A program made the position numbers and the translations under genes. DNA of 64,000 bases. It comes from Pseudomonas viridiflava (GTDB lineage Bacteria > Pseudomonadota > Gammaproteobacteria > Pseudomonadales > Pseudomonadaceae). Positions 26,842-35,544 of this stretch are shown here, piece after piece (positions within the stretch are counted from its first letter, which is position 1; each line of letters opens with the position of its first letter). The notes beneath the pieces were generated by a model. The model was not told the DNA's origin, did not search any database, and worked only from the letters and a program-made list of their open reading frames with translations. Where the stretch lies: contig NZ_UTBZ01000228.1 of NCBI RefSeq assembly GCF_900580865.1, positions 340,541 through 404,540 of the forward strand, read 5' to 3'.

Positions 26842-28229
26842 GCAGTCGCAACACGGGGGTGATTCAATTCGCTCCCGCGCTTCCCTCCACGTAAAGGGCT
26901 ACGTAAAAAGAACACCCACTCCCGCCCCATCTTCTTTTTCTCAAAAACCTCTAATTGGTCCAGCCCCTCCAGGACCGAAGCAGCCTCGCTGTACGAGCAA
27001 CCAAAATTTCCCGCAACATTGTTCGCTGTGAACTCCTTCGCCTCCCCGCTTTTTGCCGCCTGATACACCGCGCGCTGTTTTTCCGTCATCTGATCGAAGT
27101 AGCCAGAATTCGTCTGCCAGCGCTCGAACGCTTCGGTGTAGGCCACGCTCTTGCGGTAAACATCGGCAAACCCGAGCACCGCTCGCTGGATCACCGAGCA
27201 CTGGAATTCGATGAAGTACGTCAGATCCAGTTCATCCGCCTCGGTGTGCAGGTATGAACGTCCATATTTCACCGGCGCATTACGCAGTAACAAACTGATC
27301 GCAATGTAGCGAAACGCCGCAAATTCGTTCTTGAACATGAACCAGTAAAACAACGCCCTGGCGACCCGCCCGTTGCCGTCGCGAAAGGGATGTTCGTAGC
27401 CCAAGGCAAAATGCAGCGTGATCGCCTTGATCAGTGGATGCAGGTAGCTCGTCTCTTGCGGTGAGCCTTCGGGCAGGTTGATCCAGTGCGACAGTCGCGC
27501 CAGCCGCGAAACCAATCCTGCCGCAGGTGGGGGCCGGTGCACGGTGTTGCCTGCCCCGTCCTGAACGACCACTTCGTCATTGGTCCTGAACACCCCGGGT
27601 GAATACTGCTCGTCATCGATGCCCTCGACCCCCACCCGATGAATTGCTGCGATCAAATCCACGCTCATGGGTTCGTAACGTCTCTCCCAGGCAAAATTCA
27701 TCATCCGGTAATTCCCCATCACCATGCGTTCATCCGGAGTGCGGGGCTGGCGCTGGTGTTTGAGCATGTCCTTGGCCACGCGCGTGGTGGTCGCCGCGCC
27801 CTCCAGCTGGCTACTGGCGATGGCCTCGTCTTCGATCAAATCATTGAGCAGATAACTGAAATGTGCCCGTTCGCCGATCTGGCTGGTCATATACTCCAGC
27901 GCAGCCGTACTGGCCTGTCGATCCACGATGGAAATGGTTTTCTGTGCCAACGGCGTCAGCAGATACTTGCCCCACTGCACCGGCTCGCCCAGCGCCAGCA
28001 GATTGATGTATTGGGCCGCCCGCGCCTTCTTGACCAACGCCCAACACAGCCTGGCATCCAGCCCCGCCGCCCAGCGATAACGCAACGCTTCAAATGGCAG
28101 ATAACGACCTTGATCATCGAGCGGCTTGAGCAGCGCAAGATAATCCGCCAGACGATGTTTGTGGGGCGGGCGCACCAATAAGTCAAACACCGGGTCGGAT
28201 CGGCCCTTCAAGGGTGGAGGCTTTTTCAT
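26838..28229 (-). CDS. Fic-domain protein with N-terminal self-inhibitory motif
   Basis: 463 aa from the ATG at 28229; an in-frame GTG at 28286 would add 19 residues. The Fic core HPFRDGNGRVAR starts at His280 and is fully intact, so AMP transfer (or other nucleotidyl transfer) to a target hydroxyl is expected. An N-terminal helix carries SSQLEG at 139–144, the (S/T)xxxE(G/N) inhibitory motif, making this a class II Fic enzyme held inactive by its own helix. The C-terminal part looks like a winged helix (NVAGNFGCSYSEAASVLEGL), suggesting DNA binding or self-regulation. No signal peptide. Isolated gene beside a repeat-rich gap; target unknown. Confidence 0.9.
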   Translation of the reverse strand: MKKPPPLKGRSDPVFDLLVRPPHKHRLADYLALLKPLDDQGRYLPFEALRYRWAAGLDARLCWALVKKARAAQYINLLALGEPVQWGKYLLTPLAQKTISIVDRQASTAALEYMTSQIGERAHFSYLLNDLIEDEAIASSQLEGAATTTRVAKDMLKHQRQPRTPDERMVMGNYRMMNFAWERRYEPMSVDLIAAIHRVGVEGIDDEQYSPGVFRTNDEVVVQDGAGNTVHRPPPAAGLVSRLARLSHWINLPEGSPQETSYLHPLIKAITLHFALGYEHPFRDGNGRVARALFYWFMFKNEFAAFRYIAISLLLRNAPVKYGRSYLHTEADELDLTYFIEFQCSVIQRAVLGFADVYRKSVAYTEAFERWQTNSGYFDQMTEKQRAVYQAAKSGEAKEFTANNVAGNFGCSYSEAASVLEGLDQLEVFEKKKMGREWVFFLRSPLRGGKRGSELNHPRVATA

Positions 28230-28367
28230 CAAGGCGGACTCAAGGACTCTGGAAAAGCAAAGGTTTGAGTACAGCACTCGCGGCACCCAGGCTCAATATC
28301 GGAGGTTTCTGAAAAAGATGTAGGAAGTGGCGGAGGCAGAGCGGGCTATGGTCGTCAGCTAGAGACT

Positions 28368-28623
28368 GGTCGGCTGTCAGGCCGCTTTCGCGAGCAGGCT
28401 CGCTCCCACAGTTGGATTGAGTACATCTGCAAAAAACAGGTCGGCTGTCAGGCCGCCTTCGCGAGCAAGCTCGCTCCCACAGTTGGATTGAGTACATCTG
28501 CAAAAACAGGTCGGCTGTCAGGCCGCCTTCGCGAGCAGGCTCGCTCCCACAGTTGGATTGCGTAAATCTGCAAAAAACAGGTCGGCTGTCAGGCCGCCTT
28601 CGCGAGCAGGCTCGCTCCCACAG
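28368..28623. repeat. Tandem array of 70–71-bp units each carrying one REP
   Basis: Units start at 28368, 28439, 28509 and 28580 and are 71, 70, 71 and 44+ bases long. Each begins GGTCGGCTGTCAGGCCGC, then the REP core TTCGCGAGCAGGCTCGCTCC, then a tail GTTGGATTGAGTACATCTGC and an A run. Differences between units are single bases (for example AAGC for AGGC in unit 2). All REPs point the same way, unlike the inverted pairs elsewhere. Upstream of fic, in the 803-base gap between fic and mexK. Confidence 0.95.
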
Positions 28624-28679
28624 AAGAGCAAAGCAAAGCCATGCCTACCACCCGCTCCTCACCACTCAACAGGATGAGC

Positions 28680-29030
28680 GTTAGCTCGGCTGCGGCTTTT
28701 GATCTTGATCTGGAAGCCCGTCGGCAGGCTGAGTGGAGGGATTGATCCGGGGGTGGGAGCGCAGCGACCGTTCGACGAAGTCGAACACATCGAAAGGAGG
28801 TGCAGCGAAGCCAACCGGAAGCGATGCCCCCGGATCGATCCCGGAGGGAAGGAACCCCGAGCCCCAGCGAGCGGGCCGAACGTCAGGGCGCAGACCTTTG
28901 GTTCCTTTGGGGCGTTTGCCAAAGGGACTCGCTGTAAGAGCGAAACCGCCAGCGGCAGCCCCCGAAGCAACGGATATTCACCCAAAACCCCAAGAGCATG
29001 GTCGGCCCGAAGGCCGCCACGTCACAAAAG
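28680..29030. repeat. Probable dispersed intergenic repeat between fic and mexK
   Basis: About 350 bases with no gene that I trust. It contains the inverted pair GATCCGGGGG (28744–28753) / CCCCCGGATC (28827–28836) and a stretch around 28900–28960 (TTTGGTTCCTTTGGGGCGTT, GCCAAAGGGACTCGCTGTAA) that I recognise as recurring in P. fluorescens-group intergenic regions. A 108-codon minus-strand frame crosses it and is often annotated as a hypothetical protein, but nothing supports translation. Recognition is from memory and cannot be tested within one window. Confidence 0.5.
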
Positions 29031-29032
29031 AA

Positions 29033-32000
29033 TCAAGCGTCCTTACGCACCCGGAACCAAGCCGCATACAACGCCGGCAAAAACAACAGCGTCAGCGCAG
29101 TCGCAACAATCAACCCGCCCATGATCGCCACCGCCATCGGCCCGAAAAACACACTCCGCGACAACGGAATCATCGCCAAAACCGCCGCCAACGCCGTCAA
29201 CACAATCGGCCTGAAGCGTCGAACCGTAGCCTCGATAATCGCCTGCCAAGGCTTAAGCCCCGACGCAATATCCTGCTCAATCTGATCCACCAGAATCACC
29301 GAATTACGCATGATCATCCCTGACAGCGCAATCGTCCCCAACATCGCCACAAACCCGAACGGCTGACGGAACACCATCAAGAACAACGTCACCCCGATCA
29401 ACCCCAAAGGCGCCGTCAAAAAAACCATCGCCGTACGCGAAAAACTGCGCAACTGCACCATCAGCAACGTCAGCACCACAACAATGAACATCGGCACCCC
29501 GGCGTTCACCGACTTCTGCCCACGCTCGGAGTCCTCCACCGTGCCGCCGACATCCAACAGATAACCATCGGGCAACTCGGCACGAATCGAATCCAGCGTC
29601 GGCATGATCTGCTTCACCAGCGTCGCCGGCTGCTCCTTGCCATAAATATCCGCACGCACGGTCACGTTCGGCAGGCGATTTCGATGCCAGATAACCCCCT
29701 CTTCGAAGCCGTATTCCAGCGTGGCAATCTGCGACAACGCCACACTGCGGCCGTTATCCGTCGGCACCGCCAGACTCGGCAGCAACGACAATTCAGTGCG
29801 TTCATGCACCGTGCCGCGCAACAGAATCTCGATCAACTCATTGTCTTCGCGATACTGACTGACACTCGATCCGGTCAACGAACTCTGCAGAAATTTCGCC
29901 AGATTCGCCGTGCTCACACCCAACGCCCGGGCACGATCCTGATCGATATTCAGGTACACGACCTTGCTCGGCTCTTCCCAATCCAGATGCACATTGACCA
30001 CATGCGGATTCTCGCGAACCTTGGCCGCCACTTTGCGCGCCAGCGCACGGACTTCTTCGATGTGTTCGCCGGTGACGCGGAACTGCACCGGATAACCAAC
30101 CGGTGGACCGTTTTCCAAACGTGTAACCCGCGAACGCAATGCAGGAAATTGCTCGTTAAGCGTTTCGATCAACCAGCTGCGCAACGCCTCACGCTCCTCG
30201 ATGTTCTTCGCCAACACCACAAACTGAGCGAAGCTCGCCGCCGGCAATTGCTGATCGAGCGGCAGATAGAAACGCGGCGATCCGGTGCCAACATAGGCGA
30301 CATAATTGTCGATGCCCGCATGATCCTTGAGCATCGCCTCTAGCCGTTTGACCTCACCGGTGGTATTGGCCAGCGATGCGCCTTCAGCCAATTTCAGATC
30401 GACCATCAACTCCAGTCGATTGGAGGCCGGGAAGAACTGCTGCGGGACGAAGCGGAACAACATCACCGAGGCGATAAACAGCCCCACCGTCAGCACGATC
30501 ACGGTCTTGCGATGCATTACGCACCACTCGACCAGACGCCGAACGCGCTGATAAAACGGCGTGCCATACGGATCAGCCTGACCATTGGCTGTGCCGTGTT
30601 TGGCCGCGTGAATTTTCGCCAGATCCGGCAGAAGTTTTTCCCCCAGATATGGCACGAACATCACCGCCGCGACCCACGAGGCCAGCAGCGCGATGGTCAC
30701 CACCTGAAAGATTGAGCGGGTGTATTCGCCGGTGCCGGATTGCGCCGTGGCAATTGGCAGAAATCCGGCGGCAGTAATCAATGTCCCGGTGAGCATCGGG
30801 AACGCGGTGCTGGTCCAGGCGTAGCTCGCGGCGCGGATGCGATCAAAGCCCTGCTCCATTTTGATCGCCATCATTTCCACGGCAATGATCGCGTCGTCCA
30901 CCAGCAAACCCAGCGCCAGCACCAACGCGCCAAGGGAAATTTTGTGCAGGCCGATGCCGAGGTAATACATGCAGGCGAAGGTCATCGCCAGCACCAACGG
31001 AATGGTCAGCGCCACCACCATGCCGGTACGCACGCCGAGGGAGAAGAAGCTCACCAGCAAGACAATCGCCAGCGCCTCGACCAGCACCTGGACGAACTCG
31101 CCGACCCCGGTTTTCACCGCCGCCGGTTGATCGGAAACCTTGCGTAATTGCATGCCGGCCGGAAGATTTTTCTGGATGCGCGAGAACTCGCCTTCCAGTG
31201 CCTTACCCAGCACCAGAATGTCGCCGCCATCCTTCATCGCCACCGCCAGACCAATCGCGTCTTCGCCCATGAAGCGCATGCGCGGCGCCGGTGGATCGTT
31301 GAAACCGCGACGCACATCGGCGACATCGGAGATGCGGAACGTACGATCACCGACGCGGATCGGGAAGTTTTTTATCTCCTCGACCGTCTGAAAATTCCCC
31401 GAGACCCGTAGCTGCAAGCGCTCGCTACCGGTTTCGAAGAACCCCGCAGTGGACACCGCATTCTGCTCTTGCAGCGCTTGTTGCACTGTTGCCAGCGGCA
31501 AGCCGAGGGTCGCCAGTTTGACGTTGGACAGCTCGACCCAGATCTTCTCGTCCTGCAAACCGAGCAAGTCGACCTTGCCGACATCCTTGACCCGCTGCAG
31601 CTGGATCTGGATGCGGTCGGCGTAATCCTTGAGCACCGCGTAATCGAAACCGTCCCCGGTCAGCGCATAGATATTGCCGAACGTAGTGCCGAATTCATCG
31701 TTGAAGAACGGCCCCTGAATATCCGGCGGCAAGGTCTGACGGATATCGCTGACCTTCTTGCGAACCTGATACCAGAGGTCGGGGATTTCCTTGGAGTGCA
31801 TCGAGTCGCGGGCTATGAACGTGACTTGCGATTCACCGGGGCGCGAGAACGACACGATGCGTTCGTACTCACCGGTTTCCATCAGTTTCTTTTCAATGCG
31901 TTCGGTGACCTGACGCGAGACTTCCTGCGCGGTCGCACCCGGCCAGCGGGTCTGGATCACCATCGCCTTGAAGGTGAACGGCGGATCTTCGCTCTGGCCG

Positions 32001-32101
32001 AGTTTGGTGTAAGACAACGCACCGACGATGGCCAGAAGAAGCATCAGGAACAGTACGATCTGGCGATTACGCAGCGCCCATTCGGAAAGGTTGAAGCGCA
32101 T
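29033..32101 (-). CDS. mexK: RND efflux pump inner-membrane subunit, MexK-like
   Basis: 1022 aa, normal for the proton-driven RND permease. N-terminal helix (residues 9–28), a large periplasmic loop, helices 2–6 around 335–545 containing GLLVDDAIIAVEMM (paired proton-relay Asp), a second loop, and helices 8–12 near the end. It follows mexJ by six bases and mexL is divergent; rsmJ is nearby, and I recall the same order for mexL–mexJK beside rsmJ in P. aeruginosa (PA3676–PA3680). There MexJK exports triclosan, and erythromycin with OprM; no outer-membrane channel gene is present here either. Confidence 0.85.
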   Translation of the reverse strand: MRFNLSEWALRNRQIVLFLMLLLAIVGALSYTKLGQSEDPPFTFKAMVIQTRWPGATAQEVSRQVTERIEKKLMETGEYERIVSFSRPGESQVTFIARDSMHSKEIPDLWYQVRKKVSDIRQTLPPDIQGPFFNDEFGTTFGNIYALTGDGFDYAVLKDYADRIQIQLQRVKDVGKVDLLGLQDEKIWVELSNVKLATLGLPLATVQQALQEQNAVSTAGFFETGSERLQLRVSGNFQTVEEIKNFPIRVGDRTFRISDVADVRRGFNDPPAPRMRFMGEDAIGLAVAMKDGGDILVLGKALEGEFSRIQKNLPAGMQLRKVSDQPAAVKTGVGEFVQVLVEALAIVLLVSFFSLGVRTGMVVALTIPLVLAMTFACMYYLGIGLHKISLGALVLALGLLVDDAIIAVEMMAIKMEQGFDRIRAASYAWTSTAFPMLTGTLITAAGFLPIATAQSGTGEYTRSIFQVVTIALLASWVAAVMFVPYLGEKLLPDLAKIHAAKHGTANGQADPYGTPFYQRVRRLVEWCVMHRKTVIVLTVGLFIASVMLFRFVPQQFFPASNRLELMVDLKLAEGASLANTTGEVKRLEAMLKDHAGIDNYVAYVGTGSPRFYLPLDQQLPAASFAQFVVLAKNIEEREALRSWLIETLNEQFPALRSRVTRLENGPPVGYPVQFRVTGEHIEEVRALARKVAAKVRENPHVVNVHLDWEEPSKVVYLNIDQDRARALGVSTANLAKFLQSSLTGSSVSQYREDNELIEILLRGTVHERTELSLLPSLAVPTDNGRSVALSQIATLEYGFEEGVIWHRNRLPNVTVRADIYGKEQPATLVKQIMPTLDSIRAELPDGYLLDVGGTVEDSERGQKSVNAGVPMFIVVVLTLLMVQLRSFSRTAMVFLTAPLGLIGVTLFLMVFRQPFGFVAMLGTIALSGMIMRNSVILVDQIEQDIASGLKPWQAIIEATVRRFRPIVLTALAAVLAMIPLSRSVFFGPMAVAIMGGLIVATALTLLFLPALYAAWFRVRKDA

Positions 32102-32107
32102 CGGGGC

Positions 32108-33208
32108 TTACTCCTTGTCCGCCAGATTGACCACACGGTTGGAGCGATCCACCGGACGCACTTGTTGACCTTCGAGCAACACGTGAACGCCAGCGGCAAC
32201 CACCCAGTCACTGGCGCTCAAGCCTTCGAGCACCGGCACGGTTTTTTCACCGAACGGGCCTACACGCACCGGGGTTTTCTTCAAGGTGTTGTTACCGTTG
32301 ACGACCCAGACGTAGGTCGCGCCGTTTTCGGCAGTGAGTGCCGAGAGCGGCACCGACAGGGAAACGCTGTCGGCCGATTGCACAAACACCCGGGCGCTCT
32401 GGCCCAGTTCGGCCGGGACTTTGCCGCTGGCGAAAGAAATGCGCGCGGCGAAGGTGCGCGAGCGTGGATCGGCGGCGGGCGACAATTCGCGGATCTGTCC
32501 GGCGAAGCGCTGATTCTGTTGCGTCCACAGTTCGACCGTCACGGGTTGACCGACCTTGAAGCGGCCGAAGCTTTGCTCGGGCAGGCTGATCAACACTTCG
32601 CGCTCGCCGTCGGTGGCGAGGGTAAACACCGTTTGCCCAGCGGCAACCACCTGACCGACTTCCACCGAACGCTTGGCCACCACGCCATCCTGCGGCGCAC
32701 GCAGCACCGCGTAACTGGCCTGGTTGGTCGAAACGTTGAATTCAGCTTTGATTTGTTTGAGGCGGGCTTCACCGGAGCGGTAAAGGTTTTCGGCGTTGTC
32801 GTAAGCCGAGCGGCTGACCATCTGCCGATCCATCAGGGTCTTGTAACGATCGCGCTCGGCGCGGACCAGATTGAGATTGGCTTCGGCAGCGGCCACCTGG
32901 GCGCGGGTGGCCTCCAGCTGCAGACGAACGTCCTGCGGATCCAGTTCGGCGAGTGGCTGATCAGCCTTCACGCGCTGACCTTCATCGACCAGTCGTCGGC
33001 TGACTTTGCCGCCGATGCGGAATGCCAGATCGGGTTCGTAGCGGGCGCGCACCTCGCCCGGATAACTTTCCATCGCCTGCGCCGAAGGCTCTGGCTGCAC
33101 CACCATGGCCGGTCGCACGGTGACTTGCGTCGCCTCTTCCTGACCACACGCTGACAAAAGGAACGCCAGACTCACTGGCAACGCGAGGGACAACGCATGG
33201 CGGAACAT
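32108..33208 (-). CDS. mexJ: RND efflux periplasmic adaptor lipoprotein, MexJ-like
   Basis: 366 aa. Signal peptide with lipobox LSAC (Cys21) anchors it to the inner membrane. The core shows the membrane-fusion-protein order: lipoyl half (GGKVSRRLVDEGQRVKADQPLAELD), helical hairpin (about 90–150), second lipoyl half (LRAPQDGVVAKRSVEVGQVV) and beta-barrel domain. Connects the permease to an outer-membrane channel. The start follows AAAGG. Its promoter must lie in the 94-base gap to mexL, which holds a 36-bp palindrome. Confidence 0.87.
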   Translation of the reverse strand: MFRHALSLALPVSLAFLLSACGQEEATQVTVRPAMVVQPEPSAQAMESYPGEVRARYEPDLAFRIGGKVSRRLVDEGQRVKADQPLAELDPQDVRLQLEATRAQVAAAEANLNLVRAERDRYKTLMDRQMVSRSAYDNAENLYRSGEARLKQIKAEFNVSTNQASYAVLRAPQDGVVAKRSVEVGQVVAAGQTVFTLATDGEREVLISLPEQSFGRFKVGQPVTVELWTQQNQRFAGQIRELSPAADPRSRTFAARISFASGKVPAELGQSARVFVQSADSVSLSVPLSALTAENGATYVWVVNGNNTLKKTPVRVGPFGEKTVPVLEGLSASDWVVAAGVHVLLEGQQVRPVDRSNRVVNLADKE

Positions 33209-33247
33209 GGTGACGGACCTTTCGCTAATGGTGCTTGGAATAATTAT

Positions 33248-33283
33248 ACTGGCGGGTATGTTATTAATAGCAAACTCACCAGT
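33248..33283. promoter_or_regulatory. 36-bp imperfect palindrome, probable MexL operator
   Basis: The 36 bases from ACTGG at 33248 to CCAGT at 33283 match their own reverse complement at 28 positions, centred on TATTAATA. A perfect minus-strand -10 box TATAAT (33248–33243) overlaps its left end, so a protein bound here would block mexJ transcription, and mexL starts only 20 bases to the right. TetR-family MexL is known to repress mexJK and itself from the intergenic region in P. aeruginosa. Binding at this exact site is inference. Confidence 0.65.
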
Positions 33284-33302
33284 CCAGTATTAAAAGCGAA
33301 GA

Positions 33303-33938
33303 ATGTCGAACAATCTTTCAGCTCCAAACGGTCCGGGCCGCCCCAAGGATCTGGCCAAGCGCCAGGCGATCCTCGACGCGGCGAAAATTCTGTTTCTGAG
33401 TCATGGTTACGCCAACACCAGCATGGACGCGGTCGCCAGCGAAGCGGGCGTGTCGAAGCTGACGGTCTACAGCCATTTCAACGACAAGGAGACGCTGTTC
33501 TCCGCCGCCGTCGTGGCCAAATGCGAGGAGCAATTACCGCCGCTGTTCTTCGAATTGCCTGAAGGCATCGCCGTGGAAAATGTGTTGCTGAACATTGCGC
33601 GAGGCTTTCATCACCTGATCAACAGCGATGAATCGGTGAATTTGCACCGACTGATCATGGCACTCGGCAGTCAGGATCCGAAGTTGTCGCTGATCTTCTT
33701 CGAGGCCGGCCCGCAGCGCATGGTGCAGGGCATGGAGCGGCTGTTGACGCGCATCCACGAGACAGGCGCGCTAAGCATCGATCTGCCGCGCAATGCCGCC
33801 GAACATTTCTTCTGCCTGATCAAGGGTGCGGGGAATTTTCGTTTGTTGTATGGCTGTGGAGAGCCGTTGACTGAAGAGGCAGCGGAAAGCCATGTGCAGG
33901 AAGTTGTAGCGTTGTTTATGCGCGCCTATCGGCCCTGA
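33303..33938 (+). CDS. mexL: TetR-family repressor, MexL-like
   Basis: 211 aa. N-terminal helix-turn-helix (about residues 20–65: AILDAAKILFLSHGYANTSMDAVASEAGVSKLTVYSHF), the TetR signature, and an all-helical C-terminal ligand-binding domain. Divergent from mexJ across 94 bases. By position and family it should repress mexJ–mexK and its own gene and be relieved by an inducer. The start ATG lies just beyond the palindrome, so repression of itself is plausible. Confidence 0.85.
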   Translation: MSNNLSAPNGPGRPKDLAKRQAILDAAKILFLSHGYANTSMDAVASEAGVSKLTVYSHFNDKETLFSAAVVAKCEEQLPPLFFELPEGIAVENVLLNIARGFHHLINSDESVNLHRLIMALGSQDPKLSLIFFEAGPQRMVQGMERLLTRIHETGALSIDLPRNAAEHFFCLIKGAGNFRLLYGCGEPLTEEAAESHVQEVVALFMRAYRP

Positions 33939-33964
33939 CAGCTTTGCGGTGTCTGGGCGGGCGC

Positions 33965-34030
33965 TTTCGCGAGCAGGCTCGCTCCCACATTTGAAATGCA
34001 TTCCAAGGTGGGAGCGAGCCTGCTCGCGAA
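33965..34030. repeat. REP pair between mexL and rsmJ
   Basis: TTCGCGAGCAGGCTCGCTCCCACA (33965–33990) and inverted copy (34008–34030) only 17 bases apart, between two convergent genes. Confidence 0.92.
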
Positions 34031-34045
34031 TGAGGCGACTCGGTC

Positions 34046-34828
34046 TCAGGGCTTGAGCGCTTTCTTCGGATAGATATCGTATCGGCTCGATTTGCCATCC
34101 AGCGCATGACTCGGCTTCGGCCCCTCAATGCATGGCGCCTTGCGTGGTCGTTTGACCACCACCCGGTGAGTCGCCAACGCCAAAGCAGCCTGCAACAGCG
34201 CCGGCGCATCCGGATCATCACCCACCAACGGCCGGAACAGGCGCATTTCCTTCTTCACCAGCGCAGTCTTTTCGCGATGCGGAAACATCGGATCGAGATA
34301 AATTACCTGTGGCGGCTCACCTTCCCAGTTCTGCATGACTTCGATGGAGTTGCCCTTGAGCAATTTCATCCGCGCGACAATCGGCGCCACATCGAAATCT
34401 TCCGCCGCCCGCGCCAGACCATCCTCCAGCAACGCACCAATCAGCGGCTGGCGTTCGATCAGGCTCATCTCGCAACCGAGACTGGCCAGCACAAACGCGT
34501 CCTTGCCCAACCCCGCCGTAGCATCGAGCACGCGCGGACGCACGCCTTGGGCGATGCCGACCGCCTTGGCGATCATCTGCCCGCTGCCGCCGCCGTATAG
34601 CCGACGATGCGCCGCGCCACCCTCAACAAAGTCGACGCGCACCGGTCCCGGTGCATCCGGGCCGAGCTGTTGCAGCTGCAAACCCTGCTCGCCGACCTGC
34701 AAGGCAAACTCGCCGTCCGCCACTTCAAGCGGCAAGCCCAAGCGCTCAGCCCACTGCCCGGCTTGCGCTTCAAACGTAGGGCCGAGGGCCTGAACATGGA
34801 TGCGGCAGGCCGCGGGTTGCTCGATCAT
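34046..34828 (-). CDS. rsmJ: 16S rRNA m2G1516 methyltransferase
   Basis: 260 aa from ATG 34828 (MIEQPAACRIHVQALG), the start I recall for RsmJ in other pseudomonads; an in-frame ATG 51 bases upstream is unlikely. SAM-binding motif I is VLDATAGLGKDAFVLAS, and the catalytic motif YLDPMFPHR is present. Methylates G1516 in E. coli 16S rRNA. Stands alone between mexL and a small hypothetical gene. Confidence 0.93.
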   Translation of the reverse strand: MIEQPAACRIHVQALGPTFEAQAGQWAERLGLPLEVADGEFALQVGEQGLQLQQLGPDAPGPVRVDFVEGGAAHRRLYGGGSGQMIAKAVGIAQGVRPRVLDATAGLGKDAFVLASLGCEMSLIERQPLIGALLEDGLARAAEDFDVAPIVARMKLLKGNSIEVMQNWEGEPPQVIYLDPMFPHREKTALVKKEMRLFRPLVGDDPDAPALLQAALALATHRVVVKRPRKAPCIEGPKPSHALDGKSSRYDIYPKKALKP

Positions 34829-34920
34829 GGAAAACACGCTCAAAAATTCAAGGATCGGCAAAAACCGCCGATAATTCATTCAACGCGCATTTTGCCAGAG
34901 CTGAGCGTCAACCGAAAAAA

Positions 34921-35541
34921 ATGTCAGGCATTCTTCCCACATCGATTGGCTACATCTCGCCCCATGGCGACTTTAGCCGTCACAACACTCAAGCACTGAG
35001 CGGCGTCAGTCATCTGTGGCAGGATTTCTTTGCCCAGGCGCTGGCCGAACAGACGAGTGAAGTGGTGCCTGCCTGCGGCACGTTTCCGCCGGTTGACCTG
35101 AGCAGCCCTGAAGAACCGACCATCGGCAGCGAGCTGCACGCGCACATCGTCAGCCAGCGCGAATGCAATGTGGTTGAGACCGAAGTGCGTCCGCCGGAAC
35201 CGCTGTTCCTGCCGATCGCCGAGTTCGAAATGGACTTGCTGGACAAGCCATTCCCGCCGTTCCCGCCAGAAGAACTGAAAGCTCAGCAAGAGCAACAGGA
35301 TTTCGACAGCAGCTGGGTGCGTCCGGTGGTGATCAACAATGGTCAGCCCGTTCCAGAGCCTGGCCCGGCCCCGCAGAAGAAGCCGCTGTACCTGCCGATT
35401 GCCGAATTCGACCTGGATCTGCTGCAAAAGCCTTACCCGCCGTTCCCGCCGGAAGAAATCGTCGAGCAACAGAAGGCGCTGGACTTCGATAACGGCTGGG
35501 CACGCCCGATCGTTCTGCAGAACCTGCGCCTCGCCGCTTAA
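34921..35541 (+). CDS. Hypothetical protein with two 48-residue proline-rich repeats
   Basis: 206 aa, unknown function. Residues 93–140 and 154–201 are clear duplicates: PLFLPIAEFEMDLLDKPFPP versus PLYLPIAEFDLDLLQKPYPP, both followed by FPPEE, a Gln-rich helix and a W-ARP/W-VRP ending. A PEPGPAP linker joins them. No signal peptide or membrane helix is seen. The acidic-hydrophobic-proline pattern suggests two peptide-binding or docking modules. It is divergent from rsmJ by about 90 bases and converges on the extensin-like gene three bases away. I do not recognise a domain. Confidence 0.8.
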   Translation: MSGILPTSIGYISPHGDFSRHNTQALSGVSHLWQDFFAQALAEQTSEVVPACGTFPPVDLSSPEEPTIGSELHAHIVSQRECNVVETEVRPPEPLFLPIAEFEMDLLDKPFPPFPPEELKAQQEQQDFDSSWVRPVVINNGQPVPEPGPAPQKKPLYLPIAEFDLDLLQKPYPPFPPEEIVEQQKALDFDNGWARPIVLQNLRLAA

Positions 35542-35544
35542 GCC

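Noticed and set aside
28368..28623. Tandem repeats as a CRISPR array
   Set aside because: The repeats are 70–71 bases long and contiguous, with no unique spacers and no cas genes.
28659..28985. 108-codon minus frame in the fic–mexK gap
   Set aside because: Lies in a probable dispersed repeat; no ribosome-binding site and no recognisable domain. Kept only as a note under the repeat.
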